A stretch of 64,000 bases of DNA from NCBI GenBank assembly GCA_029931975.1, contig JAOZQY010000010.1, forward strand, positions 16,089-80,088, in the 5' to 3' direction. Position numbers and translations under genes: made by a program. This stretch comes from Bacteroidales bacterium. Its GTDB lineage: Bacteria > Bacteroidota > Bacteroidia > Bacteroidales > GCA-2748055. Shown here one piece after another: positions 8,027 through 17,833 of the stretch. The notes beneath the pieces were generated by a model, which made no database searches, was not told the DNA's origin, and saw only the letters and a list, made by a program, of their open reading frames with translations. Numbering within the stretch: the stretch's first letter is position 1; every line of letters begins with the position of its first letter.

Positions 8027-11023
8027 ATGCAAAGATTTTTGACACTGAGTACCCTGCTTCTAATCCATATATCTTTTCTGACCTGGCTTACGGCCCAGGA
8101 AGCTGAAGTGAGGACCGATTCAATGGCACTGGCACTGGTACAGCACAATGCGGATACCCTGTTGAACAGTCCTTGGTTTGTGGAAGTCACAGGATATCAG
8201 AAGAGGGATTCCACAACCTTTTCTTCAGTGGTATTTCTGAAGAAACCCAACAGGATTAGATTGTATGCCGATAAGCAGCTTGCCTATGCACCCTTCAGGG
8301 AAAGCACCATTGATTCACTTCTGTCCGGTATTGGAAGGGGCCTGAGGGAGCCTTTTTCCAAATATAAAATTGAGCTCTATTCAGGTAGGGACAATATCCG
8401 GACCCTGGTGCCCAATTACTACCGGTCCTCTGCGCTTAGGTTTGACAAAAAACGGTCCACCGGGAAATTGAAGCGAAAATCACCCCCGCTGGTAAGTAAT
8501 CTCTCCAGGCCCTATCTGAGAAAATCGGCACTCTATAATACCAACATTGCATTGTGGCACAGTCACGGTTGGTATTACGAAGCAAAACTGGACAGGTGGG
8601 AGTGGCAGAGGGCCAGGATTTTCCAAACAGTGGAAGATATTTATCCGCTTTCATACACCATGCCCTTTCTGGTACCCATGTTGGAGAATGCAGGTGCCAA
8701 TGTTTTTGTCCCCCGCGAACGCGACTGGCAGGTGAATGAGGTAGTGGTGGATAACAATGGGAGCACAGGCAGGAGCTTTTATGTGGCCCCTGAAAATGTT
8801 ATGGAGAGTGTTGCCGGTAGTGGTTTTGCTCTGGGTCATCCGCCTTATGTGGATGAAAACCCCTTCAGGCTGGGGTCTTACCAGACCCTGGTATCTGACA
8901 GGAAAGCGACCGCATCCATTCAGTGGATCCCCGAGATCCCGGAAAGCGGTGAATATGCCGTATATATCTCCTTTTTTGCTTCTTCTGAAAATGTTAGCGA
9001 TGCTCTTTACAGAGTGTATCACAGTGGTGGCCTAACAGAATTTACCGTCAACCAGCAGATGGGAGGAGGAACCTGGGTGTACCTGGGAAAATTCAGTTTT
9101 GATTGTGGAATTAATGCAGAGAATGGCAGGGTGGTCCTGGTGAACCAGGCTGACAAAAGGGGAAGAAAAATTACAGCAGATGCAGTTAGATTCGGTGGAG
9201 GAGTAGGGAATATAAGCAGAAACGGATTTACCAGTGAGCGTCCCCGTTACCAGGAGGCTGCCAGATACTATCTGCAGTATGCCGGCATGCCCGATACCCT
9301 GGTCTGGAAACTAAATGATTCCAATGATTATAAAGACGATTATCAGTCACGGGGCGAGTGGGTTAATTACCTGATGGGAGCTTCTTCAGGTCCCTCAGCC
9401 CATCGTAATGTCCGGGGACTGGGTATTCCTGTGGATCTTGCTTTTGCTTTTCACACCGATGCCGGGGTCACTGATAATGATACAGTAATAGGTAGCCTGG
9501 GAATCTATAGTACCAACACGAATGGGGGCTTATTCCCGGGAGGAATGTCAAAAATGGCTTCCCGCGACCTTACTGACCTTGTACAGTCCCAGATTGTGGA
9601 GGACCTGAGGGCATCCTGCGATCCGGCGTGGACACGGAGGGGCATGTGGGACAAAGGCTACAGTGAGGCTTACCGGCCCAATGTGCCTACCATGTTGCTT
9701 GAACTCTTTTCTCACCAGAACTTCATCGATATGCGTTTTGGCCAGGAGCCCATGTTTCGCTTTCAGGTGAGTCGTTCCATCTATAAAGGGATGTTGAAGT
9801 TTATTGATATCCAGTACGGCACCGGCTATACCGTGCAACCCTTACCGGTAGACCATCTTAAAACCGTTTTTAATAAGGACGGGAACATTGAGTTGCAATG
9901 GAAAGCAGTAAGTGATCCCCTGGAACCCACTGCTGAAGCCGAAAGCTACATGGTATATACTCGTATTAATGGGGGTGGATTCGACAATGGTTCCCCGGTG
10001 AGTACTCTCCGCTTTGTATTGGAGAGCCCCCAGCCCGATTCCATATACTCCTTCAAGGTGACAGCGGTAAACAGGGGTGGTGAAAGTTTTCCCTCTGAGG
10101 TACTCTCCATATGTCAGACCAGTAGCTCCTCAGGTACTGTGGCCATAATCAATGCTTTCGACCGTACCGGCGGTCCGGCCTGGTTTAATGAAAAGCAACA
10201 TGCCGGATTTATGAACATGGTTGACCAGGGGGTACCCTATGGTGTGGACTTGCATACGGTGGGCGATCAGTTCGATTACAGGAAAGATTCTCCCTGGCTG
10301 GACGATGATTCACCTGGACATGGTGCATCCTATGCCGATCTGGAACAGTATGTAATTCCCGGAAACAACTTTGATTTCAGTTATATACACGGACTTTCCA
10401 TTCGTAATGCAGGGTACTCATTTGTCTCTTTCAGCGACGAATCGGTGACAAACGATACAATGGGACTAAGGTCTTACTGCCTGGTGGACTACCTGGCCGG
10501 GGAGGAGCGCTCCTCCTACATGCCTAAAAATGATTCGGTCTGCCACTACCAGGTATGGCCCGAGAATATGTTGGATGTGCTGGAGAATTATTTGAATAAT
10601 GGGGGTGGGCTTTTTGTCAGCGGGGCACATATCGCCTCCGACATGCATGATCACAACCAGGATCAAAGAGTGGGTGCCATGCTGAAATTCATTTGGAGAA
10701 CCAGCAATGCTTCGCGCCTGGGTCAATTTTATAGCATGGACCCTGAATTTGCCCCCAGGGCCGATCAGTATCGCTTCAATACTTCAACCGATCCGGTTCT
10801 CTATACTGTGGAGGGAGCCGACGCCCTGGAGCCTGTGGATTCCACGGCCATTACCCTGTTACGCTACAGGGAAAACAATATGAGTGCCGCAGTGGCTCAC
10901 AGGGATACCTATGGAGTTGTTGCTCTGGGATTTCCCTTCGAGACCATAGTAGATCAGGAGATGAGAGATATAATTATGAAAAAGACACTAAGCTATCTAT
11001 TGGAACAGAAAGATGAAGAGTAA
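8027..11023 (+). CDS. large exported amidase-like / golvesin-domain protein (often labelled xanthan lyase)
   Basis: 998 residues with a signal peptide ending near TAQ (about 23). Around 172-184 is [13 protein letters not shown], part of an N-acetylmuramoyl-L-alanine-amidase-like region of the type seen in Bacteroidota proteins named xanthan lyase. About 285-395 resembles the golvesin C-terminal beta-sandwich ([21 protein letters not shown]). Around 475 are [12 protein letters not shown] and later [13 protein letters not shown], which look like metal-amidase motifs. Residues about 610-700 resemble FN3, and a C-terminal 290-residue region is unassigned. It starts 8 bases after namZ. I infer cleavage of the stem peptide from muramic acid in the periplasm; the xanthan lyase label has no support here. 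Confidence 0.78.
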   Translation: MQRFLTLSTLLLIHISFLTWLTAQEAEVRTDSMALALVQHNADTLLNSPWFVEVTGYQKRDSTTFSSVVFLKKPNRIRLYADKQLAYAPFRESTIDSLLSGIGRGLREPFSKYKIELYSGRDNIRTLVPNYYRSSALRFDKKRSTGKLKRKSPPLVSNLSRPYLRKSALYNTNIALWHSHGWYYEAKLDRWEWQRARIFQTVEDIYPLSYTMPFLVPMLENAGANVFVPRERDWQVNEVVVDNNGSTGRSFYVAPENVMESVAGSGFALGHPPYVDENPFRLGSYQTLVSDRKATASIQWIPEIPESGEYAVYISFFASSENVSDALYRVYHSGGLTEFTVNQQMGGGTWVYLGKFSFDCGINAENGRVVLVNQADKRGRKITADAVRFGGGVGNISRNGFTSERPRYQEAARYYLQYAGMPDTLVWKLNDSNDYKDDYQSRGEWVNYLMGASSGPSAHRNVRGLGIPVDLAFAFHTDAGVTDNDTVIGSLGIYSTNTNGGLFPGGMSKMASRDLTDLVQSQIVEDLRASCDPAWTRRGMWDKGYSEAYRPNVPTMLLELFSHQNFIDMRFGQEPMFRFQVSRSIYKGMLKFIDIQYGTGYTVQPLPVDHLKTVFNKDGNIELQWKAVSDPLEPTAEAESYMVYTRINGGGFDNGSPVSTLRFVLESPQPDSIYSFKVTAVNRGGESFPSEVLSICQTSSSSGTVAIINAFDRTGGPAWFNEKQHAGFMNMVDQGVPYGVDLHTVGDQFDYRKDSPWLDDDSPGHGASYADLEQYVIPGNNFDFSYIHGLSIRNAGYSFVSFSDESVTNDTMGLRSYCLVDYLAGEERSSYMPKNDSVCHYQVWPENMLDVLENYLNNGGGLFVSGAHIASDMHDHNQDQRVGAMLKFIWRTSNASRLGQFYSMDPEFAPRADQYRFNTSTDPVLYTVEGADALEPVDSTAITLLRYRENNMSAAVAHRDTYGVVALGFPFETIVDQEMRDIIMKKTLSYLLEQKDEE

Positions 11024-12485
11024 GATTAATTGTTTTATTTCGTACAGCACACCAGGAGTGTGGGAGGAGACCCTGGAAGAACTTACTTCCAGCAAGCTGG
11101 TTAACAGGGTTTACCTGTTTGGACCTGAACAAGCTGGAAGCCAACCCGAAGGGTGTGGATTTATAAAGACCGACGGCAGGTTCAGTACCGATACCATCAG
11201 GAAAATAGCAGATCATTCCAATGGCGCCGCTTACACCCTGGTGATTACCCGCGAATCGAAGATTCGTTTTGGAATGCTTGCCCTGGAGCGTTTTGTTGAG
11301 TTAGCCTCCGGGACCGGTGCCGGGATGCTTTATTCAGATTATTTTGATATGCTTGAGGGGAAGCACTTTGCTCACCCCGTGATTGACTATCAGACAGGCA
11401 GTCTCAGGGATGATTTTGAATTCGGACCAGTGCTCTTTTTCAATAGCCAAACTCTGATGTTTGCAACGGGGGCGATCAGGGAATCCCTGAAGTTTGCCGG
11501 ACTGTACCAGTTACGGCTGAAGATGAGCCAGGAGGGTATGCCCCTCCGAATCCCCGAGTATCTCTATGCTGTTGAGCCCATCGATACCCGGGTATCAGGG
11601 AAAAAGATGTTTGACTATGTGGATCCGAAGAACAGGGAGGTGCAGGTGGAGATGGAAAAGGCTGCCACAGTACACCTGAAGGAGATTGGAGGATACCTGG
11701 AGCCCGAGTTTGAAGCCATCCGATTTGATGAAGGTGAATTCCCGGTGGAAGCTTCCGTAATCATTCCGGTTCTGAACCGGGAGAAGACAGTGGCCGATGC
11801 CATTGAATCGGTAATGCTCCAGGAATGCGATTTTGATTTTAACCTGATTCTGGTGGATAATCACTCCACAGACCGGACTACTGTCATGGTTAAGGAGCTG
11901 GCAGAAAAATATAAAAGGCTGATACATGTGATCCCGGAACGGCACGACCTGGGAATTGGGGGCTGCTGGAATGTGGGGATACACCATCCCTTGTGTGGCA
12001 AATTTGCAGTGCAGCTCGATAGCGACGATCTTTACAGCGACAAGGACACCCTGCAACAGATGGTGTCGGCTTTCTATGAGCAGCAGTGTGCCATGGTTGT
12101 GGGCGCCTACCAGATGACCAACTTTAAACTGGAGGAAATTCCACCGGGAATAGTCGATCACAAAGAGTGGACTCCGGACAATGGAAGAAATAATGCCTTA
12201 CGTATCAACGGACTTGGGGCACCCAGGGCATTTTACACACCCGTATTAAGAAAAATCAATGTTCCCAATGTAAGTTATGGCGAGGATTATGGGGTGGGAC
12301 TGGCCATTAGCAGGAGTTATCAGATCGGACGAATCTACAATCCGGTTTATCTCTGCCGTCGCTGGGAGGATAATTCAGATGCTTCCCTTTCTATTGAGGC
12401 ACAAAACAAGCATAATGCCTATAAGGACCGCCTGAGGAGCTTTGAACTCAGTGCAAGGATAAAACTGAATAAGGAGAGCCAATGA
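11013..12485 (+). CDS. family 2 glycosyltransferase-like protein of the peptidoglycan-salvage operon
   Basis: 490 residues; ATG 11013 overlaps the previous stop by 11 bases. Residues 1-240 form an N-terminal domain I do not recognise. From about 247 a GT2 (GT-A fold) domain begins with [13 protein letters not shown], followed by [12 protein letters not shown] and the metal-binding [11 protein letters not shown] (about 333), then [12 protein letters not shown]. No signal peptide or membrane segment is evident, so it is probably cytoplasmic. Its donor and acceptor are unknown. The tight coupling to namZ, DUF4922, SpoIID and the AmpG-like permease suggests it acts on recovered muramic-acid or glucosamine derivatives or on a storage/cell-wall glycan; that is inference from context only. 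Confidence 0.8.
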   Translation: MKSKINCFISYSTPGVWEETLEELTSSKLVNRVYLFGPEQAGSQPEGCGFIKTDGRFSTDTIRKIADHSNGAAYTLVITRESKIRFGMLALERFVELASGTGAGMLYSDYFDMLEGKHFAHPVIDYQTGSLRDDFEFGPVLFFNSQTLMFATGAIRESLKFAGLYQLRLKMSQEGMPLRIPEYLYAVEPIDTRVSGKKMFDYVDPKNREVQVEMEKAATVHLKEIGGYLEPEFEAIRFDEGEFPVEASVIIPVLNREKTVADAIESVMLQECDFDFNLILVDNHSTDRTTVMVKELAEKYKRLIHVIPERHDLGIGGCWNVGIHHPLCGKFAVQLDSDDLYSDKDTLQQMVSAFYEQQCAMVVGAYQMTNFKLEEIPPGIVDHKEWTPDNGRNNALRINGLGAPRAFYTPVLRKINVPNVSYGEDYGVGLAISRSYQIGRIYNPVYLCRRWEDNSDASLSIEAQNKHNAYKDRLRSFELSARIKLNKESQ

Positions 12486-13423
12486 GCATGCAGGAGAAAG
12501 CGGATGCCCTTTTTAAGGATCAACTCATAAGCTGGCCCCTGCTGGGAGCCAACTGGGAGAAACTGGGCGAGGCCCGGTTGAAGCAGTTCGATTTTGAGGG
12601 GTTCACTATCCGGGTACAATGCAATCCAAAACGCATTGTTTCATCGGCGGCCAGGGTGGATAAGGCATCCATTGAGAAGAGGCAGTGTTTCCTATGCGCG
12701 GATCATCGTCCGCCCGAAGAGAAAAGTCTTTGGCTTGGAGATGATTATGAAATCCTGTGTAATCCCTTCCCCATTTTCAAAGAGCATTTCACCATTGCAA
12801 AGTCTGACCATAGGCCCCAGGTAATTGAACCGGAGTTCGGAAATTTCCTGGATCTGAGCAGGGAACTGCCCGAGCTGGCTCTGTTTTATAATGCACCTAA
12901 CTGTGGGGCTTCGGCACCCGATCATATGCATTTCCAGGCGGGCAACCGTGGTTTTATGCCCATTGAAGGGGAAATCGGGATATTGAAATCAAGGTATGGC
13001 CAGGTACTCCGGGAAGATTCGGGTATCATGCTTACTGCTGTGGATGATGGTCTTCGGAGGTTCTATGTAATGGAGTCACATTCAAAAGAGAAACTGGAAG
13101 AGTTTGCGGCATGTGCATTCGATTTTATCAGGAAACTGCAGCAAGGTGCCGAGCCCATGATCAATATGCTCTCCTATTACAAGGAAGGATGGCAGGTCTT
13201 ACTTTTTCCGCGTGATAAACATCGTCCATGGCAATATTTTGAGGAAGGGGAGAAGAACATCCTTTTGAGTCCCGCTTCCGTGGATATGGGTGGTGCACTG
13301 ATTACCCCCCTGGAGAAGGATTTTCAGAAGATTACCAGGGAGGATATTGAGGATATCTTTTCCCAGATCACTTTTTCGGAAGAAAACTTTGCCCGTATGA
13401 ATGAATTGATTTTAGCTAAATAG
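12482..13423 (+). CDS. DUF4922 protein, HIT/GalT-like nucleotidyltransferase fold
   Basis: 313 residues. ATG 12482 overlaps the TGA of the glycosyltransferase gene by 4 bases; an ATG at 12488 is an alternative. It contains CFLC (C69, C72), reminiscent of a zinc site, [13 protein letters not shown], and a histidine-triad-like [15 protein letters not shown] with H148 and H150. This pattern is that of the GalT/HIT superfamily (galactose-1-phosphate uridylyltransferase, ATP adenylyltransferase-like), where a His forms a nucleotidyl intermediate. DUF4922 has no established reaction as far as I know. With salvage genes on both sides, nucleotidyl transfer to a sugar phosphate released from peptidoglycan is a reasonable inference. 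Cytoplasmic by lack of a signal. Confidence 0.83.
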   Translation: MSMQEKADALFKDQLISWPLLGANWEKLGEARLKQFDFEGFTIRVQCNPKRIVSSAARVDKASIEKRQCFLCADHRPPEEKSLWLGDDYEILCNPFPIFKEHFTIAKSDHRPQVIEPEFGNFLDLSRELPELALFYNAPNCGASAPDHMHFQAGNRGFMPIEGEIGILKSRYGQVLREDSGIMLTAVDDGLRRFYVMESHSKEKLEEFAACAFDFIRKLQQGAEPMINMLSYYKEGWQVLLFPRDKHRPWQYFEEGEKNILLSPASVDMGGALITPLEKDFQKITREDIEDIFSQITFSEENFARMNELILAK

Positions 13424-13430
13424 CTCTCGA

Positions 13431-14783
13431 ATGAAGAAGAAAAATGCTCCAGAGGTTGAAGTGGGAATTTTGAAAGCGGAAAAGATCCGTTTCAGGCTGG
13501 ATGGAAACTTCCTTGTCTCACAGACTGGCATAGCTCTGCAGGGAGACGCAGAGGCTGTAATAAGCGATGGTGGTATTTCCATAGTTTGTGGAGATAGTCC
13601 TCTTACCCTGAAGGATGCGGTAATTCTTGAACCTTCCGATGGGGCAAAGGACAGGTTTACTCTTCACAATGTAGTGATAGGAATAGGATTTCACTGGGAG
13701 CAGAAAGAAGTGCAGGAGTTCCAGGGTGCACTGAAGCTGATGATTTCTGAGGCTGAGATCCAGGTGGTTAATGTGATTTCGGTGGAGGACTACCTGATCT
13801 CTGTGATCTCATCGGAAATGTCTGGCGATAGCTCTCCAGCCTTGCTGAAGGCTCATACCATCATATCCCGTAGCTGGCTCATGGCACAGATTGAAAAACA
13901 GGATGATCTTGCAGGATCTGGCGAAAGCTATGAGCTGGAGCACCGGACTGAAGAGGAGTATATCCGCTGGTACGATCGTGAGGACCATGTTCTGTTTCAT
14001 GTGTGTGCCGATGATCATTGCCAGCGATACCAGGGGACAACCCGTTCCCACAATCCTGAAGTGGTCAGGGCGGTCCAGGAAACATCAGGTGAAGTCCTCG
14101 AATTTGATGGCAGAATATGTGATACCCGTTTTTCCAAATGCTGCGGAGGGGTAGTGGAGGAGTTTCAGTATTGCTGGGAACCGGTGCCTCATCCCTATCT
14201 GAAAAGGCTTGAGGATGTCCCGGCTTTATCAGATATCCGGAGTGGCGATTTGAAGGTGGAAGCCAATGCAGTAGCTTTTATTAAGGGATCGCCGGAGGCC
14301 TTTTGCAACACCTCGGATGCAGCACTGCTCGGTCAGGTGCTGAATGATTACGACCAGAGCTCCAGTGATTTCTTTCGCTGGGAGGTGCACCTTAACCAGG
14401 ATGAGATTGCTGCACTGATCCGTGAGAAAAGTGGAATAGATTTCGGTGAGATTCTGGACCTGATTCCGATGGAACGGGGTGAGTCGGGCCGACTGCATAA
14501 GCTGAAAATTGTGGGAAGTAAGAAGACCCTCATTGTTGGGAAAGAGTTGGAAATCAGGCGTTGGTTGAGTAAGTCTCACCTCTATAGTTCTGCTTTCATT
14601 GTTGAGAAGCAGGTGGAAAAGAATGGGGTGCCCGGAGTATTCCTCCTAAGAGGAGCTGGCTGGGGACATGGGGTGGGTCTTTGCCAGATTGGTGCCGCCG
14701 TGATGGCCAGCAAAGGATATAGACATGAAGAGATACTGAACCATTACTTTATTGGTGCAACCATAGAAAAAAGATATGATTAA
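13431..14783 (+). CDS. SpoIID/LytB-domain protein
   Basis: 450 residues. The SpoIID/LytB signature appears as ISVEDYLISVISSEM (about 117-131) with KAHTIISRSWLMAQ after it, and near the C terminus GAGWGHGVGLCQIGAA with KGYRHEEILNHYF (about 409-440), both hallmark segments. SpoIID cleaves stem-less glycan strands in sporulating Firmicutes and LytB-like proteins enhance amidases; in Bacteroidales the homologue sits in this same conserved cluster. No clear signal peptide is visible at the N terminus (KKKNAPEVEVGIL), which is odd for an enzyme acting on murein and may mean a cytoplasmic substrate. Insertion-like regions occupy about 260-390. It starts 7 bases after DUF4922 and overlaps the permease gene by 8. 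Confidence 0.85.
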   Translation: MKKKNAPEVEVGILKAEKIRFRLDGNFLVSQTGIALQGDAEAVISDGGISIVCGDSPLTLKDAVILEPSDGAKDRFTLHNVVIGIGFHWEQKEVQEFQGALKLMISEAEIQVVNVISVEDYLISVISSEMSGDSSPALLKAHTIISRSWLMAQIEKQDDLAGSGESYELEHRTEEEYIRWYDREDHVLFHVCADDHCQRYQGTTRSHNPEVVRAVQETSGEVLEFDGRICDTRFSKCCGGVVEEFQYCWEPVPHPYLKRLEDVPALSDIRSGDLKVEANAVAFIKGSPEAFCNTSDAALLGQVLNDYDQSSSDFFRWEVHLNQDEIAALIREKSGIDFGEILDLIPMERGESGRLHKLKIVGSKKTLIVGKELEIRRWLSKSHLYSSAFIVEKQVEKNGVPGVFLLRGAGWGHGVGLCQIGAAVMASKGYRHEEILNHYFIGATIEKRYD

Positions 14784-16566
14784 AACAGATCCTGTTCAGT
14801 CCGGGAAAAGAAAAGCAAAAAGTCCATGGTTCTGGGTGCCTTCACTCTATTTTGCCGAAGGCATTCCTTATGTGATGGTGATGACCCTTTCGGTGATCTT
14901 CTACAAGCGTATGGGCATATCCAATACAGATATTGCCCTCTACACCAGCTGGCTCTATCTGCCCTGGGTGATTAAACCGCTGTGGGGACCTGTGGTTGAT
15001 ATCCTGCGTACCAAGCGCTTATGGATCCTGGTGATGCAGCTCTGTATTGGGGCCGGACTGGCGGGGGTGGCTTTTACCATACCGGTGGACCGTTTCTTCC
15101 AGTTCACACTGGCCTTTTTCTGGCTGCTGGCTTTTAGCTCGGCCACCCATGATATTGCTGCCGATGGCTTCTATATGCTGGGACTTTCAAAAGGGGACCA
15201 GGCTTTTTTTGTGGGGATACGTAGTACTTTCTACCGTCTGGCCATGCTGACAGGACAAGGATTACTGGTGATCCTGGCAGGCTATTTTGAAGCTCGAACC
15301 GGGCTTCCCGAGATTGAAGTGATGGTGAATGCAGTGGAGGAGACCACTAGCACCTCATTCAATCCAGAAGCGATTGCTGTTCAAGCGGAAGGGGACGGGA
15401 CCTATTTCATTACTGCCGAAGAGGTACGTATAGGAACAAGAAAGATTGCGGAAGCCGAGGCAAACACGTTGCTCTCTGCTGTGGATACCTGGAATACTTC
15501 ACACGACTTTTATCCGGCTGAAGAGGGTAGCAGTGATGGTGCTTCCGGTGAAGCTATCGGAACAATGTTTGTGGGGAATGTGGGGTATACCTGGTTCAGG
15601 CTGAGTACAAAGCCGGAAGAGGGTGAGAATATTGTACTGAATTTCAGCTTTGATAAGGGAGATAAGAGCATTGCCCTGGCACGATCCTATCGTTTTGAGT
15701 TTAATGAGAAGAACTGGGATGTTCCTGCCTTTGCGGTATTCAAACTGGATCCCAAACTGGAGAAGGCTACAACAGCCTCCTTTTCCGGCCTGAGTGGAAA
15801 CATCCGTTTTGCCTGGACCATGGTATTTATTGCTGTGGCCCTGCTATTTGCCGGTTTCCATATCTATCACCGCTTTGCCCTGCCCCGTCCGGCTGAGGAC
15901 CTGCCCAGCCGAAGCGGGGAGGGTGGATTTATGAAGGAATTCCTGGCTACTTTTGCGGATTTCTTCAGGAAGAAACAGATCGGGGTGATCCTGCTGTTTT
16001 TGCTGGTATACCGCCTGGGGGAATCTCAGCTGGTGAAGCTGGCCTCTCCTTTCCTGCTCGATTCCAGGGAGGCCGATGGACTGGGCCTGACCACGGGCGA
16101 CCTGGGACTGATCTATGGGACCATAGGCATTGTTGCACTCTCCATTGGGGGGATTATCGGGGGAATTGCCGCATCGAGAAGGGGACTTAAATACTGGCTC
16201 TGGTGGATGGTGGCGGCCATGAACCTTCCCAACCTGGTATATGTGTTCCTAAGTTATGTGACGCCCCCATCACTCTGGGTGGTGGGGGCCTCGGTGGCCG
16301 TGGAGCAGTTTGGATACGGATTTGGCTTTACCGCATACATGCTCTTTATGATCTATGTATCGGAAGGAAAGCACAAGACGGCCCATTTTGCCCTGACAAC
16401 CGGGTTTATGGCTCTTGGAATGATGATCCCCGGAATGGTTTCAGGCTGGCTGCAGGAACTAATCGGTTATCAGCACTTCTTTATCTGGGTCATGATCTGT
16501 TCCATTCCCAGCTTCCTTGTGATCCCTTTCCTGAAGATCGATCCAAAGTTCGGGAAGAAGGAGTAG
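14776..16566 (+). CDS. AmpG-like MFS muropeptide permease with a large extramembrane insert
   Basis: 596 residues, major facilitator superfamily. The N-terminal half has FWVPSLYFAEGIPY, then LYLPWVIKPLWGP and SSATHDIAADGFYM, which fit the AmpG group that imports anhydromuropeptides through the inner membrane. After the fifth or sixth helix (about residue 170) comes a hydrophilic stretch of some 170 residues (172-345) without membrane segments, then the second set of helices starts at FAWTMVFIAVALLFAG. AmpG of enterobacteria lacks such an insert. It closes the operon that begins with namZ, supporting a role in bringing released muropeptides or sugars into the cell. Stop TAG at 16564. Confidence 0.85.
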   Translation: MIKTDPVQSGKRKAKSPWFWVPSLYFAEGIPYVMVMTLSVIFYKRMGISNTDIALYTSWLYLPWVIKPLWGPVVDILRTKRLWILVMQLCIGAGLAGVAFTIPVDRFFQFTLAFFWLLAFSSATHDIAADGFYMLGLSKGDQAFFVGIRSTFYRLAMLTGQGLLVILAGYFEARTGLPEIEVMVNAVEETTSTSFNPEAIAVQAEGDGTYFITAEEVRIGTRKIAEAEANTLLSAVDTWNTSHDFYPAEEGSSDGASGEAIGTMFVGNVGYTWFRLSTKPEEGENIVLNFSFDKGDKSIALARSYRFEFNEKNWDVPAFAVFKLDPKLEKATTASFSGLSGNIRFAWTMVFIAVALLFAGFHIYHRFALPRPAEDLPSRSGEGGFMKEFLATFADFFRKKQIGVILLFLLVYRLGESQLVKLASPFLLDSREADGLGLTTGDLGLIYGTIGIVALSIGGIIGGIAASRRGLKYWLWWMVAAMNLPNLVYVFLSYVTPPSLWVVGASVAVEQFGYGFGFTAYMLFMIYVSEGKHKTAHFALTTGFMALGMMIPGMVSGWLQELIGYQHFFIWVMICSIPSFLVIPFLKIDPKFGKKE

Positions 16567-16617
16567 ATTTTGAAATTAAGGCGTTAGGCTTAAAATGGTT
16601 TTGCGTAATTCAATCTA

Positions 16618-16657
16618 AAGGCTTATATTAAATTCAACATATTAAGTCTATAGCCTT
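16618..16657 (+). promoter_or_regulatory. candidate operator: imperfect inverted repeat before the mobile mystery A gene
   Basis: AAGGCTTATA at 16618-16627 is mirrored by TATAGCCTT at 16649-16657, directly next to the ATG, with 21 bases between. A related half-site, TTAGGCTTA, lies about 35 bases further upstream. The position and symmetry suit autoregulation by the HTH protein encoded immediately after; binding is inferred, not shown. Confidence 0.45.
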
Positions 16658-17116
16658 ATGAAAAAGAGAGATGTTGTCAGGAAACAACTTGATAACAAGT
16701 TGCTTTCATTGCAGCAGGCAGGAGAGGTGGTTCCCCCGGCTAGTGGTTGGATCTATGCTTTCCGATATGCACTGCATATGTCATTGCGACAGCTTGGTCA
16801 GCGGCTTTCCATTACTCCGCAGAGTGTAAGAGGAATTGAAGAGAGAGAGAAGAATGGAACTATTTCTCTTAAGGTTCTGAGACAGGTTGCTACAGCTTTG
16901 AATATGAAGTTTTTTTATGGCTTTGTGCCGCAGGATGAAACCCTGGAAGCTATGATAGAAAAAAGAGCTTCTGAGCTAGCTGAGGAAATCGTTAAAAGAG
17001 CATCAATCCATATGAGCCTTGAGGATCAGGCAGCCTCTGAAGAGAACTTGAAAATGGCCGTGTATGAAAAGGCTGAAGAGATCAGGAATGATGTACCAAA
17101 ACTGTTGTGGGATTAG
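16658..17116 (+). CDS. mobile mystery protein A (XRE-type helix-turn-helix)
   Basis: 152 residues. The N-terminal part carries SGWIYAFRYALHMSLRQLGQ and SITPQSVRGIEERE (helix-turn-helix about 42-65), then TISLKVLRQVATALNMKFFY and the acidic-basic helical tail. This is the signature of mobile mystery protein A, which is found next to the Fic-domain protein mobile mystery protein B on plasmids and genomic islands, in a toxin-antitoxin-like pairing. The protein is complete and would be a cytoplasmic DNA-binding regulator. Its partner downstream overlaps in the expected way but is broken. Base composition here is more AT-rich than in the flanking operon, in line with acquisition. Confidence 0.88.
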   Translation: MKKRDVVRKQLDNKLLSLQQAGEVVPPASGWIYAFRYALHMSLRQLGQRLSITPQSVRGIEEREKNGTISLKVLRQVATALNMKFFYGFVPQDETLEAMIEKRASELAEEIVKRASIHMSLEDQAASEENLKMAVYEKAEEIRNDVPKLLWD

Positions 17117-17716
17117 ATTTACAATAACAAGGGTCAGACTCCTATTGATGAAGAAGAGAAAGAAGATCTTCTGCTTCCAACCATTTCAACCAGGGGAGAA
17201 CTTGATGAATTCGAACTGGTTAATATTGAAGAAGCTATTGAATGGAGCCTGAAGAATAATTTCTCAAGAGATGAAGTTCTTTCTATTGGCTTTACTAAGG
17301 AACTACATCGAAGAATGTTCTAAGAAGTATGGGGCTGGGCTGGAACATTTAGAAAATCAAACCTTAACATTGGAGTTGATAAGTTCAATATAGAACAGGA
17401 ATTATATATGCTTACAGAAGATTGCAAGTTTTGGGTCGCCAATAAGGTTTTCCCTGAGGATGAAATTGCAATCAGGTATAAATTCAGAATGGTATCTATT
17501 CATCCTTTTCCCAATGGAAATGGAAGACACTCGAGAATTTGTGGAGATATTTTGGTATCCAGGGTTTTGAACCGATCTGTTTTTTCCTGGGGAGGCACAA
17601 TTATTGGAGAGCAAGGAGAAACAAGGAAGCGCTATCTGGATGCGCTTCATAAAGCAGATCAGGGAGAATTGGGGTCCTTGATAATGTTTGCGAGATCGGT
17701 AACATCAGACCTTTAA
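17107..17716 (+). pseudogene. broken mobile mystery protein B (Fic domain)
   Basis: Remnant of the Fic-family partner of mobile mystery protein A. A GTG at 17107 followed by GGATTAGAT gives the usual start (MGLD-like), but a one-base shift follows within about five codons. The body reads from 17117 as IYNNKGQTPIDEEEK, LLLPTISTRGELDEFE, then KELHRRMF, a TAA at 17321-17323, and EVWGWAGTFRKSN. The catalytic Fic motif HPFPNGNGRHSR, which in active enzymes binds the nucleotide for AMPylation, is intact near 17500, and the C terminus is complete. A restart at ATG 17408 would yield 102 residues with the motif but without the N-terminal helices. So the presumed toxin half is inactivated while the regulator half is preserved. 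Confidence 0.82.
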
Positions 17717-17766
17717 TGCAATTTGCCCGTAGCTAGGGTGGCTACATACTTTTCCGAAAATAGCCA

Positions 17767-17806
17767 GTGATGCTATCATTTGATCGTATACAAATGATAG
17801 CATCAC
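17767..17806. repeat. 40-bp palindromic element, copy 1 (perfect 16-bp arms)
   Basis: GTGATGCTATCATTTG (17767-17782), 8-base centre ATCGTATA, CAAATGATAGCATCAC (17791-17806): the arms are exact reverse complements. It lies between the convergent Fic remnant and the C_GCAxxG_C_C gene. There is no T-tract, so it is not a classic terminator. A related 40-bp element, about 34 of 40 identical in opposite orientation, is at 62219-62258. Confidence 0.85.
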
Positions 17807-17833
17807 CATGGAAAATAGGAAAACATACCCAAT

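Noticed and set aside
8027..11023. Xanthan lyase as the function of the 998-residue protein
   Set aside because: No polysaccharide-lyase motif is visible; the operon context and HSHGWYY-type segment favour peptidoglycan hydrolysis.
11595..12161. 188-codon minus-strand ORF inside the glycosyltransferase gene
   Set aside because: Fully within an intact conserved gene with clear GT2 motifs; shadow ORF.
17761..17810. Palindrome as an ordinary intrinsic terminator
   Set aside because: The arms are AT-rich and no T-run follows on either strand.
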